From NCBI GenBank assembly GCA_012031145.1, contig JAAUUH010000006.1, positions 1-57,515 of the forward strand: DNA of 57,515 nt, read 5' to 3'. Made by a program: the position numbers and the translations under genes. Under the pieces are notes generated by a model. That model had not been told where the DNA came from, ran no database searches, and worked only from the letters and a program-made list of their open reading frames with translations. Shown here piece by piece: positions 20,366 through 29,532 of the stretch; positions within the stretch are counted from its first letter, which is position 1, and the number at the start of each line of letters is the position of its first letter. This stretch comes from Oscillatoriales cyanobacterium SM2_2_1 (lineage in GTDB: Bacteria; Cyanobacteriota; Cyanobacteriia; Pseudanabaenales; Pseudanabaenaceae).

Positions 20366-20394
20366 AGTATATGATAGGCGATAGTATTAAGCAA
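20366..20394 (-). promoter_or_regulatory. Sigma-70-type promoter of rpoB
   Basis: On the minus strand TTGCTT (20394-20389) is separated by 17 bp from TATACT (20371-20366), matching the -35 and -10 consensus at four and five of six positions. Transcription would start near 20358, giving a leader of about 40 nt before rpoB. Confidence 0.65.
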
Positions 20395-20491
20395 GGGCTG
20401 GATTTAATGACACCACTGAGTAGTGATTGCCTTCCGATGGGGTTACCCTTACACTGCGTTTGTAAGCGCATTTTGCTGGTTCTACTTCTTT

Positions 20492-20565
20492 GGGGCTGTG
20501 GCTCAGTTGGATAGAGCAAGTGCCTCCTAAGCACTAGGTCGGCGGTTCAAGTCCGCCCAGTCCCG
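20492..20565 (+). tRNA. tRNA-Arg (anticodon CCT)
   Basis: A full cloverleaf of 74 nt: acceptor stem GGGGCTG/CAGTCCC with one G-T pair, D stem GCTC/GAGC, anticodon stem AGTGC/GCACT with loop CTCCTAA, variable loop AGGTC, T stem GGCGG/CCGCC with TTCAAGT, and discriminator G. Anticodon CCT reads AGG. No CCA is encoded. It lies between the divergent rpoB promoter and ndhN. Confidence 0.95.
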
Positions 20566-20621
20566 TTTCTGATTGGCGGTATGATAGCTCCAGAATCTTT
20601 AGGAACCTACGGGGATGAGTT

Positions 20622-21083
20622 ATGCCGCTGATTACAAGTCGTGCGATCGTTCAAGACCTCAATACAGCTGGGGCGCTGGCGATGTTGGTGCCGCCCGAGG
20701 GAGGCTATGAGGGGCGCTATCAGCGCTGTTTACGAGCGGCAAAGTATAGGGTGTTGACCCTGTCGGCCCGGGGACTAGGGGATGTGTCGAGTTATTTAAC
20801 GGGGGTGCATGGGGTTCGTCCATCCCACCTGGGCAAAAGTGATATCCGCACCTATTTTTTGCCGCCGACGATTCAGATGCAGCTCGCGGCGCTGCCAGAG
20901 GGGGCAATGGGTTTGGTGCTGTGGTTAATTGAAGGTAAGTTTCTCTCTAGCGAAGAGTTGGCAGTTTTAGCGCAAATTCCTGCATTAGATGCGCGGGTGA
21001 AAATTGTGGTTGAAGTCAATAGCGCCCGAGAAGTAACCTGGCTGCCCTTAACGCAGTGGGTAGAGGCTTTGGCAAAAGGTTAG
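20622..21083 (+). CDS. ndhN: NAD(P)H-quinone oxidoreductase subunit N (NdhN)
   Basis: Oxygenic-photosynthesis-specific subunit of the NDH-1 complex, which carries out cyclic electron flow, respiration and CO2 uptake at the thylakoid membrane. The 153 residues match NdhN throughout: GGYEGRYQRCLRAAKYR, SARGLGDVSSYLTGVHGVRPSHLGK (shown in part), and GLVLWLIEGKFLSSEE. The protein has no transmembrane segment and belongs to the peripheral stromal/cytoplasmic module. The ATG at 20622 follows the tRNA by 56 bp with a TATGAT -10-like word at 20580. Next is a uracil-DNA glycosylase gene 30 bp downstream, unrelated in function. Confidence 0.92.
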   Translation: MPLITSRAIVQDLNTAGALAMLVPPEGGYEGRYQRCLRAAKYRVLTLSARGLGDVSSYLTGVHGVRPSHLGKSDIRTYFLPPTIQMQLAALPEGAMGLVLWLIEGKFLSSEELAVLAQIPALDARVKIVVEVNSAREVTWLPLTQWVEALAKG

Positions 21084-21113
21084 GTAGGGTTTGAGTGAGG
21101 GTTGTTCTGGGCA

Positions 21114-21761
21114 ATGCAGCAGGCGAGTTTATTTGATTTTGGTGACCTAAATGGTGGCACGGAGCCATTGGCTTTTGCTGACTTGGGGGCGTTACGGTCA
21201 GCAGCAGCGGTGTGTCAGCGATGCCCCTTGGCCGAAGGACGCACCCATGTAGTTGTCGAGCGGGGTGATCCGGCGGCGCGAGTCATGATTATTGGCGAGG
21301 GGCCGGGGCAGCATGAGGATGAAACGGGGTTACCGTTTGTGGGGCGGGCCGGGCAGCTTCTCGATAAGATTGTGGCTTCGGTGGGCTGGGATAGTTCCCG
21401 TGATGTGTATATCTGCAATGTGGTGAAGTGTCGTCCTCCGGAGAATCGGGTGCCAACGGATGAGGAGGCTGGGGCATGTCGCCATTTTCTATTGGAACAG
21501 ATTCGCCTCGTGCGCCCGTGGATTATTCTGCTGGCTGGGGCTACGGCGGTACGCGGGGTGACGGGAGACAAGACAGGGATTACCAAAATCCGCGGTCAGT
21601 GGCGGCAGTGGGAAGGCTACTGGGTGATGCCAATCTTCCATCCTTCCTATTTGCTGCGTAATGCTAGTCGGGAACAGGGGGGGCCAAAGTGGCTAACCTG
21701 GCAGGATATCCAGGCGGTCAGGGCCAAGTATGAGGAGTTGCGAGCCGTGGCACCGTCTTAG
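21114..21761 (+). CDS. Family 4 uracil-DNA glycosylase with a [4Fe-4S] cluster
   Basis: Removes uracil from DNA to start base-excision repair. The four cluster cysteines are visible: two in VCQRCPLAEGR near the N-terminus, then CRPPENR and GACRHFL in the middle. Motif A is GEGPGQHEDETGLPFVGRAG and motif B is HPSYLLRN. Length is about 215 residues. The ATG at 21114 (MQQASLFDF) is preferred over the in-frame TTG at 21102. A helicase or polymerase fusion is absent. Its stop is 8 bp before the DNA polymerase III delta' start, so the two are likely transcribed together, a sensible pairing of repair and replication genes. Confidence 0.92.
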   Translation: MQQASLFDFGDLNGGTEPLAFADLGALRSAAAVCQRCPLAEGRTHVVVERGDPAARVMIIGEGPGQHEDETGLPFVGRAGQLLDKIVASVGWDSSRDVYICNVVKCRPPENRVPTDEEAGACRHFLLEQIRLVRPWIILLAGATAVRGVTGDKTGITKIRGQWRQWEGYWVMPIFHPSYLLRNASREQGGPKWLTWQDIQAVRAKYEELRAVAPS

Positions 21762-21769
21762 GGGACAGC

Positions 21770-22702
21770 ATGGATTGGGCGATGGGCATTGTGGGGCAGG
21801 AGCGGGCGATCGCCCTGTTGGATGCGGCATGGCGGCGGCGACGTTTGGCGGCAGCCTACTTGTTTGTGGGGGCTGCTGGCGTGGGTCGGCGGACAACGGC
21901 GCGGGCATGGGTACGGCTGTTACTGGGTTTGGGTTTGGGAGATGATTTGGTGGGGCATCCCGATCTGTTATGGGTGGAACCGACCTATTTGGAGCGGGGG
22001 CAGTTGCTGACAGTTGCGGCGGCGGAGGCTGCTGGGCTAAAACGACGGGGGGCACCACAAATTCGTCTGGAGCAGGTGCGGCAAGTGGCTGAGTTTGCCT
22101 CGCGATCGCCATTGCAGTCCCAACAGGTGGTGGTGGTGGTGGAGCAGGCAGAAACCATGGCGGAGGCAGCGGCCAATGGGCTGTTAAAGACTTTGGAGGA
22201 GTCGCCGCAGGCAGTATTTATTTTGATGGCCGCCGATGGGGGGGCGGTGTTGCCAACGATTGTGTCCCGCTGCCAGCGGGTACGGTTTCAGCGGTTGTCA
22301 GCCGAGGCGATCGCGTCCCTGTGGGCCCAGATGGGACGGGGGACACTGGGAACCGAACTAACGGAAATAGCCCAGGGGTCTATGGGGGCGACCATCCTCG
22401 CCCATGGGCATATGGAGCAGATTTCAGAGTCAATCTGCCAAGCCATTGACAGCATTCCCCTGGACACCACAACTGCGCTGACACTGGCGAAGAAGGTGGC
22501 GGCGGATTTGGATCTGGAGCTACAGCAATGGTTAATCCAGTTTTGGATGCAGCGGATTTGGCGATCGCCCTTGCCTTTGTCTTTGCGAGTAGCAGGGGTT
22601 AAGGATCTAGAACGGGCGTACTTCTGTTTGGAGCACTATGTGCAACCCCGTCTGGTGTGGGAGGCTATGCTGCTACACCTAGGGCAGCCGGCCGCACCGT
22701 GA
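21770..22702 (+). CDS. holB: DNA polymerase III delta' subunit
   Basis: Clamp-loader stator subunit. The N-terminal AAA+ fold is recognisable from IVGQERAIALLDAAWRRRRLAAAYLF, and the P-loop has become GAAGVGRRTT, with the lysine replaced by arginine, in keeping with delta' not hydrolysing ATP. ANGLLKTLEESPQAVFILMA and the following IVSRCQRVRF are the typical sensor/SRC segment. Length is 310 residues. AGGGG lies a few bases before the ATG. The 3' end overlaps the 3' end of the convergent M16 peptidase gene by 38 bp. The symbol is used in the sense of the E. coli delta' gene. Confidence 0.87.
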   Translation: MDWAMGIVGQERAIALLDAAWRRRRLAAAYLFVGAAGVGRRTTARAWVRLLLGLGLGDDLVGHPDLLWVEPTYLERGQLLTVAAAEAAGLKRRGAPQIRLEQVRQVAEFASRSPLQSQQVVVVVEQAETMAEAAANGLLKTLEESPQAVFILMAADGGAVLPTIVSRCQRVRFQRLSAEAIASLWAQMGRGTLGTELTEIAQGSMGATILAHGHMEQISESICQAIDSIPLDTTTALTLAKKVAADLDLELQQWLIQFWMQRIWRSPLPLSLRVAGVKDLERAYFCLEHYVQPRLVWEAMLLHLGQPAAP

Positions 22703-23921
22703 GCAACCCGTAGGCGTCGGGGTTGAGGTAGGTCTGGGCAGCATGGCGCAAAGCGCGGGGCTCAATAGCGTGCACCTGTTCCACATAGGTGAGGGCCGAG
22801 TCGAGGTTGCCAACGATACGGTGGTAGTACCCGTAGATGCTGGCGCGCTCCCGGGGAGACTCACTGCCAAAAATAAAGCGGCTGGCCACTTGGTTACGAA
22901 TTTTTTGCAATTCATCTACAGGGATCAACTCAGTTTGAAGCCGATGCAGGTGTTCCCGAAGAACTTGCTCAACGGAAGCTAGGTGCTCGGTGGGAACTTT
23001 AGCGGTGATTTGAAAGGTGCCCTGCCAGCGATGGGGGTAGTAGGAACAGGACACCTGCTGAACCCAATGGCGCTCTTCACGGAGATCCTTAACCAGACGG
23101 GAAGTGCGTCCCGAGCCAAGAATGCTTGACAGAATGCTCAGGGGATAGGTTTCGGCAAACTGGCTAAATCCTGGCACCCGCCACGACAGAATCATCCGTG
23201 CCTGCTGAATGCGGGGATCGTTGATTTCTTGGCGCTCAATGGTCGTGAAGGGATCTTCCGCGCCCATCTGGGGGTGGCTGGGGGTGGGCGCAGCGGAATA
23301 CATAGCAAAGTAATCGGCGATCGCCCCAACCAGTTCCGCTTCAGGAAGATTCCCAACCGCAACCACGGTCATATTTTGGGGAATGTACCACTGCTGGTGG
23401 AAGTCCCGCATTTGCTCAACCGAGACCGAAGCAATCACATCCGTTGGTCCTAAAACCGGTCGGCGATAGGGAAGTTGGCGGTAGGCTTGTTCACTGCTGT
23501 AGCGATAGAGGCGACGCTCTGGGCTATCTTCACTGCGGCGAATCTCTTCGAGCACCACGTGGCGCTCCCGCTGAAACTCGGCATTGGGCAGGGACGCCCG
23601 CAACACTAGGTCCAGTTGCAGGGGGGCCAGCTTGGTGTAGTCTTGGGGGGCGACGTTGACATAAAACATGGTGTAGTCCTGACTGGTTGCGGCGTTGGCA
23701 TTTCCCCCGTGGGACTCAATCAGAGCCTCGAATTCTCCTAACTTGAGGCGATCGCTCCCCTTGAAAATCATATGCTCTAAAAAGTGGGCCATGCCGTTGA
23801 TTGCATCCGCCTCCAAGGCCGATCCAGCGTTGACCCAGACACTCAAATTTACTGCTTCAATGGGAACTTGCTCAGCAATAACGGTCACGCCACAGGGCAG
23901 TACATGAATTTTAGGAGTCAT
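22665..23921 (-). CDS. M16 family zinc peptidase (processing-peptidase-like)
   Basis: A 418-residue pitrilysin-family protein. The inverted zinc motif is HFLEH (residues 46-50), and the third ligand is in VVLEEIRRSED at about residue 125, so the enzyme looks catalytically active. Cyanobacteria usually carry paired M16 genes, one active and one inactive; a partner is not seen next to this one. Homologues are related to mitochondrial and chloroplast processing peptidases and to PqqL/YmxG-like proteins; substrate unknown. No signal peptide is seen, so a cytoplasmic location is likely. It follows the antiporter gene by 50 bp on the same strand, and its last 38 bp overlap holB on the opposite strand. 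Confidence 0.9.
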   Translation of the reverse strand: MTPKIHVLPCGVTVIAEQVPIEAVNLSVWVNAGSALEADAINGMAHFLEHMIFKGSDRLKLGEFEALIESHGGNANAATSQDYTMFYVNVAPQDYTKLAPLQLDLVLRASLPNAEFQRERHVVLEEIRRSEDSPERRLYRYSSEQAYRQLPYRRPVLGPTDVIASVSVEQMRDFHQQWYIPQNMTVVAVGNLPEAELVGAIADYFAMYSAAPTPSHPQMGAEDPFTTIERQEINDPRIQQARMILSWRVPGFSQFAETYPLSILSSILGSGRTSRLVKDLREERHWVQQVSCSYYPHRWQGTFQITAKVPTEHLASVEQVLREHLHRLQTELIPVDELQKIRNQVASRFIFGSESPRERASIYGYYHRIVGNLDSALTYVEQVHAIEPRALRHAAQTYLNPDAYGLLTVRPAALGVAA

Positions 23922-23971
23922 AGAGCACGGCTAATTAGGAGTTCTGAATTCCTCTCTAGTGTACACAGTGG

Positions 23972-25945
23972 CTACTGAGGGCGCGATCGCTGCAAAATAT
24001 CCCGAGCCATCTGGCGATAGTCCGCCGAGGAAACCCGTGCGCCATTGGGATTGGGAACGGATTCGGCTTTGACTTCCACCGTAGGCGTGATTACCAGTTC
24101 CGGAAGGGCTTGGGGCTCCACATCCACCGTTCCTAGGGAGGTGCCAGAGGTCAGAACCCTAGGCGTGTATAGCAAATAAATAATGCGATCGCCCTGCTCC
24201 CACTTCATATCCGTCGTAAAAATCTGTAGCCGTTCCTTGCGCCGCACCGCCATAGGTAGCAGCGTTCCCTTGCCATAGAGGGCATTAAACCGGGTCAAAG
24301 CTGACTCAATATCAATGCCATCGCTGAGATGCAGTTCGCCAACCCGCACCTCCCGCTGCAGGATATATTGATTCCATGTCTTAATCGGGATGCGGCTGCC
24401 AAGGGCCTGCTGAATTCCCTTGTTCTGACCATGATTGGCTCCCTCTTGGGCAAAAACTGCCAGAACCTTAGGGGGATGAAATTCCTCTTCCACCCGTTGG
24501 GCAATCACCACGTTGACATCAAAATTCACCGTCATAGCAATGAAACTCCCCACGGTATCCAACCCCGCATCCGCCAGGGAGCGCGCATCCATCCCATTAC
24601 TCACATAGGCAGGAATCCCGGACTCGGTCGCCTGTTTACATAGATCCACGCTGCTGTCAACGATCACCACCCGTTGCCCATCCCGTTGAAACAGTCGCGC
24701 CAGCAACTGCCCCAGGGGATTACCCCCCACAATCACCACCCCCGATGTGTCCGGCTCGTTGAGCCCCAATAATCGCGCCACCCATTTAGCGGTTAAACCT
24801 TGGCAAAAGACAGTCATGGCGATAGTGAGAAATACGAGCGACTTAATCGCCTCCCCACCGTTGACACCCCGTTCTGTCAGCACAATGGCAAACAATGACG
24901 CCACCGATGCCGCCACAATGCCCCGGGGAGCACACCAAGCCATAAAGGCCCGTTGCCGCCACGTAAAGCTGCTATTCCAGGTGCAAATCACCACGCTCAG
25001 TGGGCGAATTACCAACATCAAGCACAGCACCGTAAACACGCCACCCCAACCCAGTGCCACCAGACTTGCTAGGGACAAATTAGCAGACAACAGGATAAAC
25101 AAAATGGCAACGACTAGAGTCGTCAACTGACTCTTAAACCGCAGAATTTGTCGTTGATCGGGCAGTTCCAGTTCTCGCAGAACCAACCCTGTGAGCACCG
25201 CTGCCAAAAGTCCCGACTCGCTGCGGATAGACTGGGCTAAGCCAAACAAACCCAAGACACCGGCTATCACCACCGAGCTTTTGGTATCTTCATCAAAAAA
25301 AGTCGCTCGCTTTAATCCCTGTCCTAGCAGCCAGCCTCCTCCCACCCCGATCGCCCCACCGACCAACAACCGCAGCACTAAATCTTGCACCACGACCATC
25401 GCCGTCGCATCGGTGTTGAGCACCACATTCAGCACTACGACGGCCAGAGCCGCGCCGATCGCATCAATGAGAACCCCTTCGCCCTCCAAAATGGTGGCTA
25501 GACGCCGATCAATTCCCACCTCTGCCAAGATGGGATTAATTACTGTTGGTCCAGTCACCACCACCAGGGATGCGTAGAGAAACGCAATTGGCCAGGGAAA
25601 CTCTGCCAACCAATGGGCCGCCAATCCCCCACCGGTTAAAGTGATTAGGGCTCCAATCGTAATTAAATTCCGCAGGCTGGCGGAAACCTTGCCCAGATCC
25701 CGCAGCTTAAGGTTTAGTCCCCCATCCAACAAAATTAGCGCCACCGATAGGGAAACTATCACCTCCAGCCCAACGCCCAATAATCGGGGCTGTAACCATC
25801 CCAAACCACTGCTGCCTAAGATAATGCCAAAGAGAAGCAAAAAAGCAACGCTGGGAATACGAAGAAATTTACTGAGTGCCCGTGCCGAAACTCCGGCAAC
25901 CACTGCCGTTATAAATTGGATCGTGATTTCAAAAGACCCTTCCAT
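23972..25945 (-). CDS. CPA1-type Na+/H+ (cation:proton) antiporter with RCK/TrkA-N domain
   Basis: A 657-residue integral membrane transporter. About twelve hydrophobic segments occupy residues 1-400, with the family features SVALILLDGGLNLKL, VVTGPTVINPIL and the core GVLIDAIGAALAV. A cytoplasmic RCK NAD-binding domain follows (GVVIVGGNPLGQLLARLF, about residue 415 on), with the GxGxxG loop altered to GGNPLG. The C-terminal tail is Pro/Val-rich. It exchanges Na+ or K+ for H+ at the plasma or thylakoid membrane; the ion cannot be deduced. The start at 25945 gives the usual short N-terminus. It is flanked by the R3H ATPase (59 bp upstream) and the M16 peptidase. Confidence 0.9.
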   Translation of the reverse strand: MEGSFEITIQFITAVVAGVSARALSKFLRIPSVAFLLLFGIILGSSGLGWLQPRLLGVGLEVIVSLSVALILLDGGLNLKLRDLGKVSASLRNLITIGALITLTGGGLAAHWLAEFPWPIAFLYASLVVVTGPTVINPILAEVGIDRRLATILEGEGVLIDAIGAALAVVVLNVVLNTDATAMVVVQDLVLRLLVGGAIGVGGGWLLGQGLKRATFFDEDTKSSVVIAGVLGLFGLAQSIRSESGLLAAVLTGLVLRELELPDQRQILRFKSQLTTLVVAILFILLSANLSLASLVALGWGGVFTVLCLMLVIRPLSVVICTWNSSFTWRQRAFMAWCAPRGIVAASVASLFAIVLTERGVNGGEAIKSLVFLTIAMTVFCQGLTAKWVARLLGLNEPDTSGVVIVGGNPLGQLLARLFQRDGQRVVIVDSSVDLCKQATESGIPAYVSNGMDARSLADAGLDTVGSFIAMTVNFDVNVVIAQRVEEEFHPPKVLAVFAQEGANHGQNKGIQQALGSRIPIKTWNQYILQREVRVGELHLSDGIDIESALTRFNALYGKGTLLPMAVRRKERLQIFTTDMKWEQGDRIIYLLYTPRVLTSGTSLGTVDVEPQALPELVITPTVEVKAESVPNPNGARVSSADYRQMARDILQRSRPQ

Positions 25946-26004
25946 GAATGGTAGTGAATACCTCTCTTCCTAGGGTCAAAACCCAATTTCGCAACCAACG
26001 ACCA

Positions 26005-27690
26005 TTACGCCGGAAAAATGCGCAGGCGGCGGTTTGGTTCCATTCCCACACTCGATGATTTTAAATGGTAATGCTCGACCAGCTCATGCTGCATCTTTCG
26101 AATGACGGAAGAACGGGGCAGGAGCTCCACGGGCTGTCCTTTGGGGATGACGATCTGCTCGACGGCTAGTCGAGCCTCTTCAAGGGCCTCAAGCTCGTCA
26201 TCGGAGTCGCCAAAGGCAAAGGCATTGAGGTCGGCGATCGCCATTTGATCTGTGGGGCTCATGTCCATTTGCAGCAGCCGGCGCAGGGCTCGGGTAATCT
26301 GGGCAACCGAACTACTTTTAACGCCATGGATCGGAATTTGACGTGCCTCTGCCATATGCCGGAGTTTAGAATTATGCCGCATCTGCGATCGCAACGCCAA
26401 TACCACATCGGCCTCGTCGATATCGCGGCATATGTCTACGGGCAATTGCTCGTTTTGGATCACCTGTTCGGTTAGCTGACGGCTCACAGCATAAAGATAA
26501 ATTTTGGCTGGCTCATCTTGGGGCAGGCGATGGTGTTCCGGAGCCACGTATTCGTCTTCATCATCCTCATCGTCCCAGGCCTTGGGGGCATAGGGCAGGG
26601 TCTCTGAGGGCAAGGGTTTCATTCGTCCCGAAGCCCGCCAGCCATTGGCGGCATTGGGATTGCGGATCAGCGGTGTTTCCTCGGTAGTGTCAACCATCCC
26701 CTGCTCATTGACCGCTCGGATCTGCCGGGCAATGGGGCGATCGCGCAGCAAATTATCAATGGTCTCAGCTACATCTCGATGTACTGCCCAGCGGTAGCGC
26801 TCCGTCATCTCCACCGCAATTTCAAAGGTCGGCTGGGCCTTGCGCTCAAGAATGCTTTTTTGGGGCAGCCCTCGCCGCCGCATTTCCTCATCTCCAAGCG
26901 TTACGGATTGAATGCCACCGATCAGGTCAGAAAGGGTGGGGTTTTTGATCAAATTTGCTAGCTCATTCCCATGGGCGGTGCCGACTAGTTGCACCCCGCG
27001 CTCGGCAATGGTGCGGGCTGCCAGGGCCTCCAGTTCAGTGCCAATTTCATCAATCACAATTACTTGGGGCATATGGTTCTCCACCGCCTCAATCATTACT
27101 TGGTGTTGCAGCTCGGGCTTGGCTACCTGCATCCGCCGCGCCCGTCCAATGGCCGGATGGGGGATATCGCCATCGCCGGCAATTTCATTGGAGGTGTCGA
27201 TAATCACGACCCGCTTGTGGAGTTCATCGGCCAGAACCCGGGCAATTTCCCGCAGCGCCGTGGTCTTGCCCACCCCCGGGCGACCGAGGAGCAAAATTGA
27301 CTTGCCCGTTTCTACCAAATCGCGAATTAGGGCACTGGTTCCATAGATGGCTCGCCCAACCCGACAGGTTAGTCCAATAATTATCCCTTTGCGATTGCGC
27401 ATAGCACTAATGCGATGAAGGGTACGCTCAATACCCGCCCGATTATCGCCGCTAAATTCACCGACCTGGGCCACGCATTGGTCTAATTCCTCCTGGGTGA
27501 TCGGGCGATCGCTAAGATCCTTAGCAAAACTGAAGTAACGGGCTTCCGGCAACCGCCCTAAATCCAGCACGATTTCCACCAGTTCGTCCTGATGACCAAT
27601 GTGCGCTAACCCCTCTTGGAGGGAAGATGGCAGAATGGACAACAGTTGCTCTAGGTTATCCGTTACTTGTCGGCGAAAATGTTCCAGCAT
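26005..27690 (-). CDS. AAA ATPase with R3H domain, Ycf45 / SpoIIIAA-like family
   Basis: Conserved in cyanobacteria and some algal plastids (ycf45). The N-terminal P-loop domain has Walker A GRPGVGKT (136-143) and Walker B VIVIDEIGTELE, like SpoIIIAA secretion-type ATPases. A linker with acidic low-complexity sequence (DDEDDEDEY, about 400) follows, then a region similar to the family C-terminal domain and an R3H-type end, RKMQHELVEHYHLKSSSVG, expected to bind single-stranded nucleic acid. Length is 561 residues. ldpA ends 26 bp upstream. The function is unknown; a role in nucleic-acid handling is only an inference from the R3H domain. Confidence 0.88.
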   Translation of the reverse strand: MLEHFRRQVTDNLEQLLSILPSSLQEGLAHIGHQDELVEIVLDLGRLPEARYFSFAKDLSDRPITQEELDQCVAQVGEFSGDNRAGIERTLHRISAMRNRKGIIIGLTCRVGRAIYGTSALIRDLVETGKSILLLGRPGVGKTTALREIARVLADELHKRVVIIDTSNEIAGDGDIPHPAIGRARRMQVAKPELQHQVMIEAVENHMPQVIVIDEIGTELEALAARTIAERGVQLVGTAHGNELANLIKNPTLSDLIGGIQSVTLGDEEMRRRGLPQKSILERKAQPTFEIAVEMTERYRWAVHRDVAETIDNLLRDRPIARQIRAVNEQGMVDTTEETPLIRNPNAANGWRASGRMKPLPSETLPYAPKAWDDEDDEDEYVAPEHHRLPQDEPAKIYLYAVSRQLTEQVIQNEQLPVDICRDIDEADVVLALRSQMRHNSKLRHMAEARQIPIHGVKSSSVAQITRALRRLLQMDMSPTDQMAIADLNAFAFGDSDDELEALEEARLAVEQIVIPKGQPVELLPRSSVIRKMQHELVEHYHLKSSSVGMEPNRRLRIFPA

Positions 27691-27716
27691 GGGGGTGAAA
27701 ATAAAAAACTAGGGGA

Positions 27717-28745
27717 CTAAGCAGAATGAACACTCTTAAAGTGAACTTTCTTAAATTGATCAACTAAATCACGGGCAATGGAAACTGCTTGCCTAAGGAG
27801 CAGGGGATGTGCTTCCAAGGGTCCAGAACCACAATCTTTTAGAAACGGCTCCACTAAAGTTCGAGCATAGCCTCCGTAGGCGATCCCATGGGACGACCAA
27901 CCCTGGGAGCGCATTTTTGCAGCGGTCACCCGGTTGGTGCCCCCCGCCAACTGCACTGCGCCAACGGGCAGGTGCCAATCCAGCACTTTCTTGCCGAGAC
28001 GGAGGGCGGCATGGGTAGTGCCGTCCCCCAAGTCGCCACTCATGGATCGCCCATCGGTTTGCCAGATGACGGCGTCGGTGTCCTGAAGTAAGACCGCTGC
28101 CAAAAAACGCAAGTAGGATTCTAACTGTGGGTCGTCCGTGACGCTGATCGAAACCACCCGCCACTGGGGCAGCCAAGGGCGCAAGCGTTGCCACAATTCA
28201 CAAAAGGCTGCGTCGTTGCCGACCTGGGTATGGATCTCAAGGGCTGTGACCATTGGCCCAACCAACGCCAAACTGTCTTCGGGGTCTGGACGTACCCCAT
28301 AGGTGGTAATGAGTTGACTCGGGCAGACTGCCACGCAGCGCCCACAACCATAGCAATTGGGGGCCATCACCCCGAGGGGAAGCCCTTGAAACTGGATGGC
28401 CTCCGTAGGACAGACCGCCTGGCAGGGGCGAAAGCAGGTGCTTGGACAATCCGCAGCGGTGAATGTTGCTTTGCGGAAGTGGCTGTCGGCACCATCGGCC
28501 ACGCTAACCATTAGGAGAGGAAGATGTAGATTGGGCTGAAGATTTTTAGCTGCCACCACACCAGCATAGGCAGCACGAACAGCGGCAGAATCAATGGAGA
28601 CATCAAGGCAATCTGCCCCCGCCAGCGCGTAAGTTAGGCACAGATTGCGGATCGTCGGAAGGTCGTGATAGCTAGCGCCGCAAATAATCTTTACCCAGTG
28701 GTGTTGGGCAAGAGATTCTACTGGATGATTCATCGGGGTTGGCAT
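27717..28745 (-). CDS. ldpA: Light-dependent period protein LdpA (iron-sulfur circadian input protein)
   Basis: LdpA is a redox-sensing Fe-S protein that feeds light and metabolic state into the KaiABC clock of cyanobacteria. Two ferredoxin-like cysteine clusters are seen: CPSTCFRPCQAVCP and CYGCGRCVAVCP. The LdpA C-terminal domain follows with GGTNRVTAAKM and SHGIAYGGYARTLV. The length of 342 residues is normal. The ATG at 28745 has AGGGA a few bases upstream; a second ATG four codons in is an alternative. Clock genes kaiA, kaiB and kaiC are not in this window. The neighbouring R3H ATPase and TetR regulator are on the same strand. Confidence 0.9.
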   Translation of the reverse strand: MPTPMNHPVESLAQHHWVKIICGASYHDLPTIRNLCLTYALAGADCLDVSIDSAAVRAAYAGVVAAKNLQPNLHLPLLMVSVADGADSHFRKATFTAADCPSTCFRPCQAVCPTEAIQFQGLPLGVMAPNCYGCGRCVAVCPSQLITTYGVRPDPEDSLALVGPMVTALEIHTQVGNDAAFCELWQRLRPWLPQWRVVSISVTDDPQLESYLRFLAAVLLQDTDAVIWQTDGRSMSGDLGDGTTHAALRLGKKVLDWHLPVGAVQLAGGTNRVTAAKMRSQGWSSHGIAYGGYARTLVEPFLKDCGSGPLEAHPLLLRQAVSIARDLVDQFKKVHFKSVHSA

Positions 28746-28816
28746 TAATCCCTATTCTAATCACGAACGCCTAATGATTAAAAGGGGCTTTTCCAGATTT
28801 TCAGGTGGCTTCCCAA

Positions 28817-29440
28817 CTAGGGAGTCGCCTTGGGAATCAAAACACCATTGAGAAAAATATCGGCAATACCCTCAGCCATTTGTTGTAGTTCGCTGGGGGA
28901 TTGGGCCCCACCCATGGTCTCACTGCTGAAACCTGCTACGGCAAACATACCCACAAACACGCGGGCGATCACCTTGGGGCTGAGACTGGGACGGTATACT
29001 CCCTTGCTAATCGCCTCTTCAAAGTAGACCTCAGCAATTTCGGTCATTTTGCCAATTACCTCTGCCTGAATCCGCTCGCGCAAATCAGGATGGAACTGGG
29101 CTTCCATAAAGCAGACTTTCATCAGATCAACGTTTTCTGAAATGTTGAGCATTCGGCGGCGCATCATTTGGGCGATCGCCCGATAGCTGCCCATTTCACT
29201 GAGTTCGGTGAGCAGGTCGGTCAAAATCTTAATCCAACCTTGGGTGGCCACTTCTACAAGAATGGCTTTTTTGTTACTGAAATAACGAAATAAAGTTCCC
29301 TCCGCAACGCCAGCAGCTTGGGCGAGATCCTTGGTGGTGGTACCATCAAAGCCGCGCTGGGCAAACAAATGCTGTGCCGATTGCAGGATTTTGGAGCGTG
29401 TGTCCGGTTCAACGGGCGTGGGACGGTGGAAAAACTTCAT
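28817..29440 (-). CDS. TetR family transcriptional regulator
   Basis: One-component repressor, 207 residues from the chosen ATG at 29440 (MKFFHRPTPV); an in-frame start at 29488 would add 16 residues. The N-terminal helix-turn-helix reads TTKDLAQAAGVAEGTLFRYFSNK, split here as TTKDLAQAAGVAEG and TLFRYFSNK, the TetR consensus. The C-terminal ligand-binding half (about residues 70-200) is helical with no known effector signature. The gene is divergent from DUF3318 and 71 bp upstream of ldpA on the same strand. It may control itself and one of these neighbours; no clear palindromic operator was found in the 92-bp divergent gap. Confidence 0.9.
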   Translation of the reverse strand: MKFFHRPTPVEPDTRSKILQSAQHLFAQRGFDGTTTKDLAQAAGVAEGTLFRYFSNKKAILVEVATQGWIKILTDLLTELSEMGSYRAIAQMMRRRMLNISENVDLMKVCFMEAQFHPDLRERIQAEVIGKMTEIAEVYFEEAISKGVYRPSLSPKVIARVFVGMFAVAGFSSETMGGAQSPSELQQMAEGIADIFLNGVLIPKATP

Positions 29441-29532
29441 AGGTGGGGATGGCACACTTGCCCTGAAATCATGACCCACTTGCACCAACGAACCACAATC
29501 CTTGATAATTTCTTTAGATAAATCAGCTCCCT

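Noticed and set aside
21850-21920. Broken P-loop of holB as a sign of a pseudogene
   Set aside because: Loss of the Walker A lysine is usual in delta' clamp-loader subunits, which do not hydrolyse ATP.
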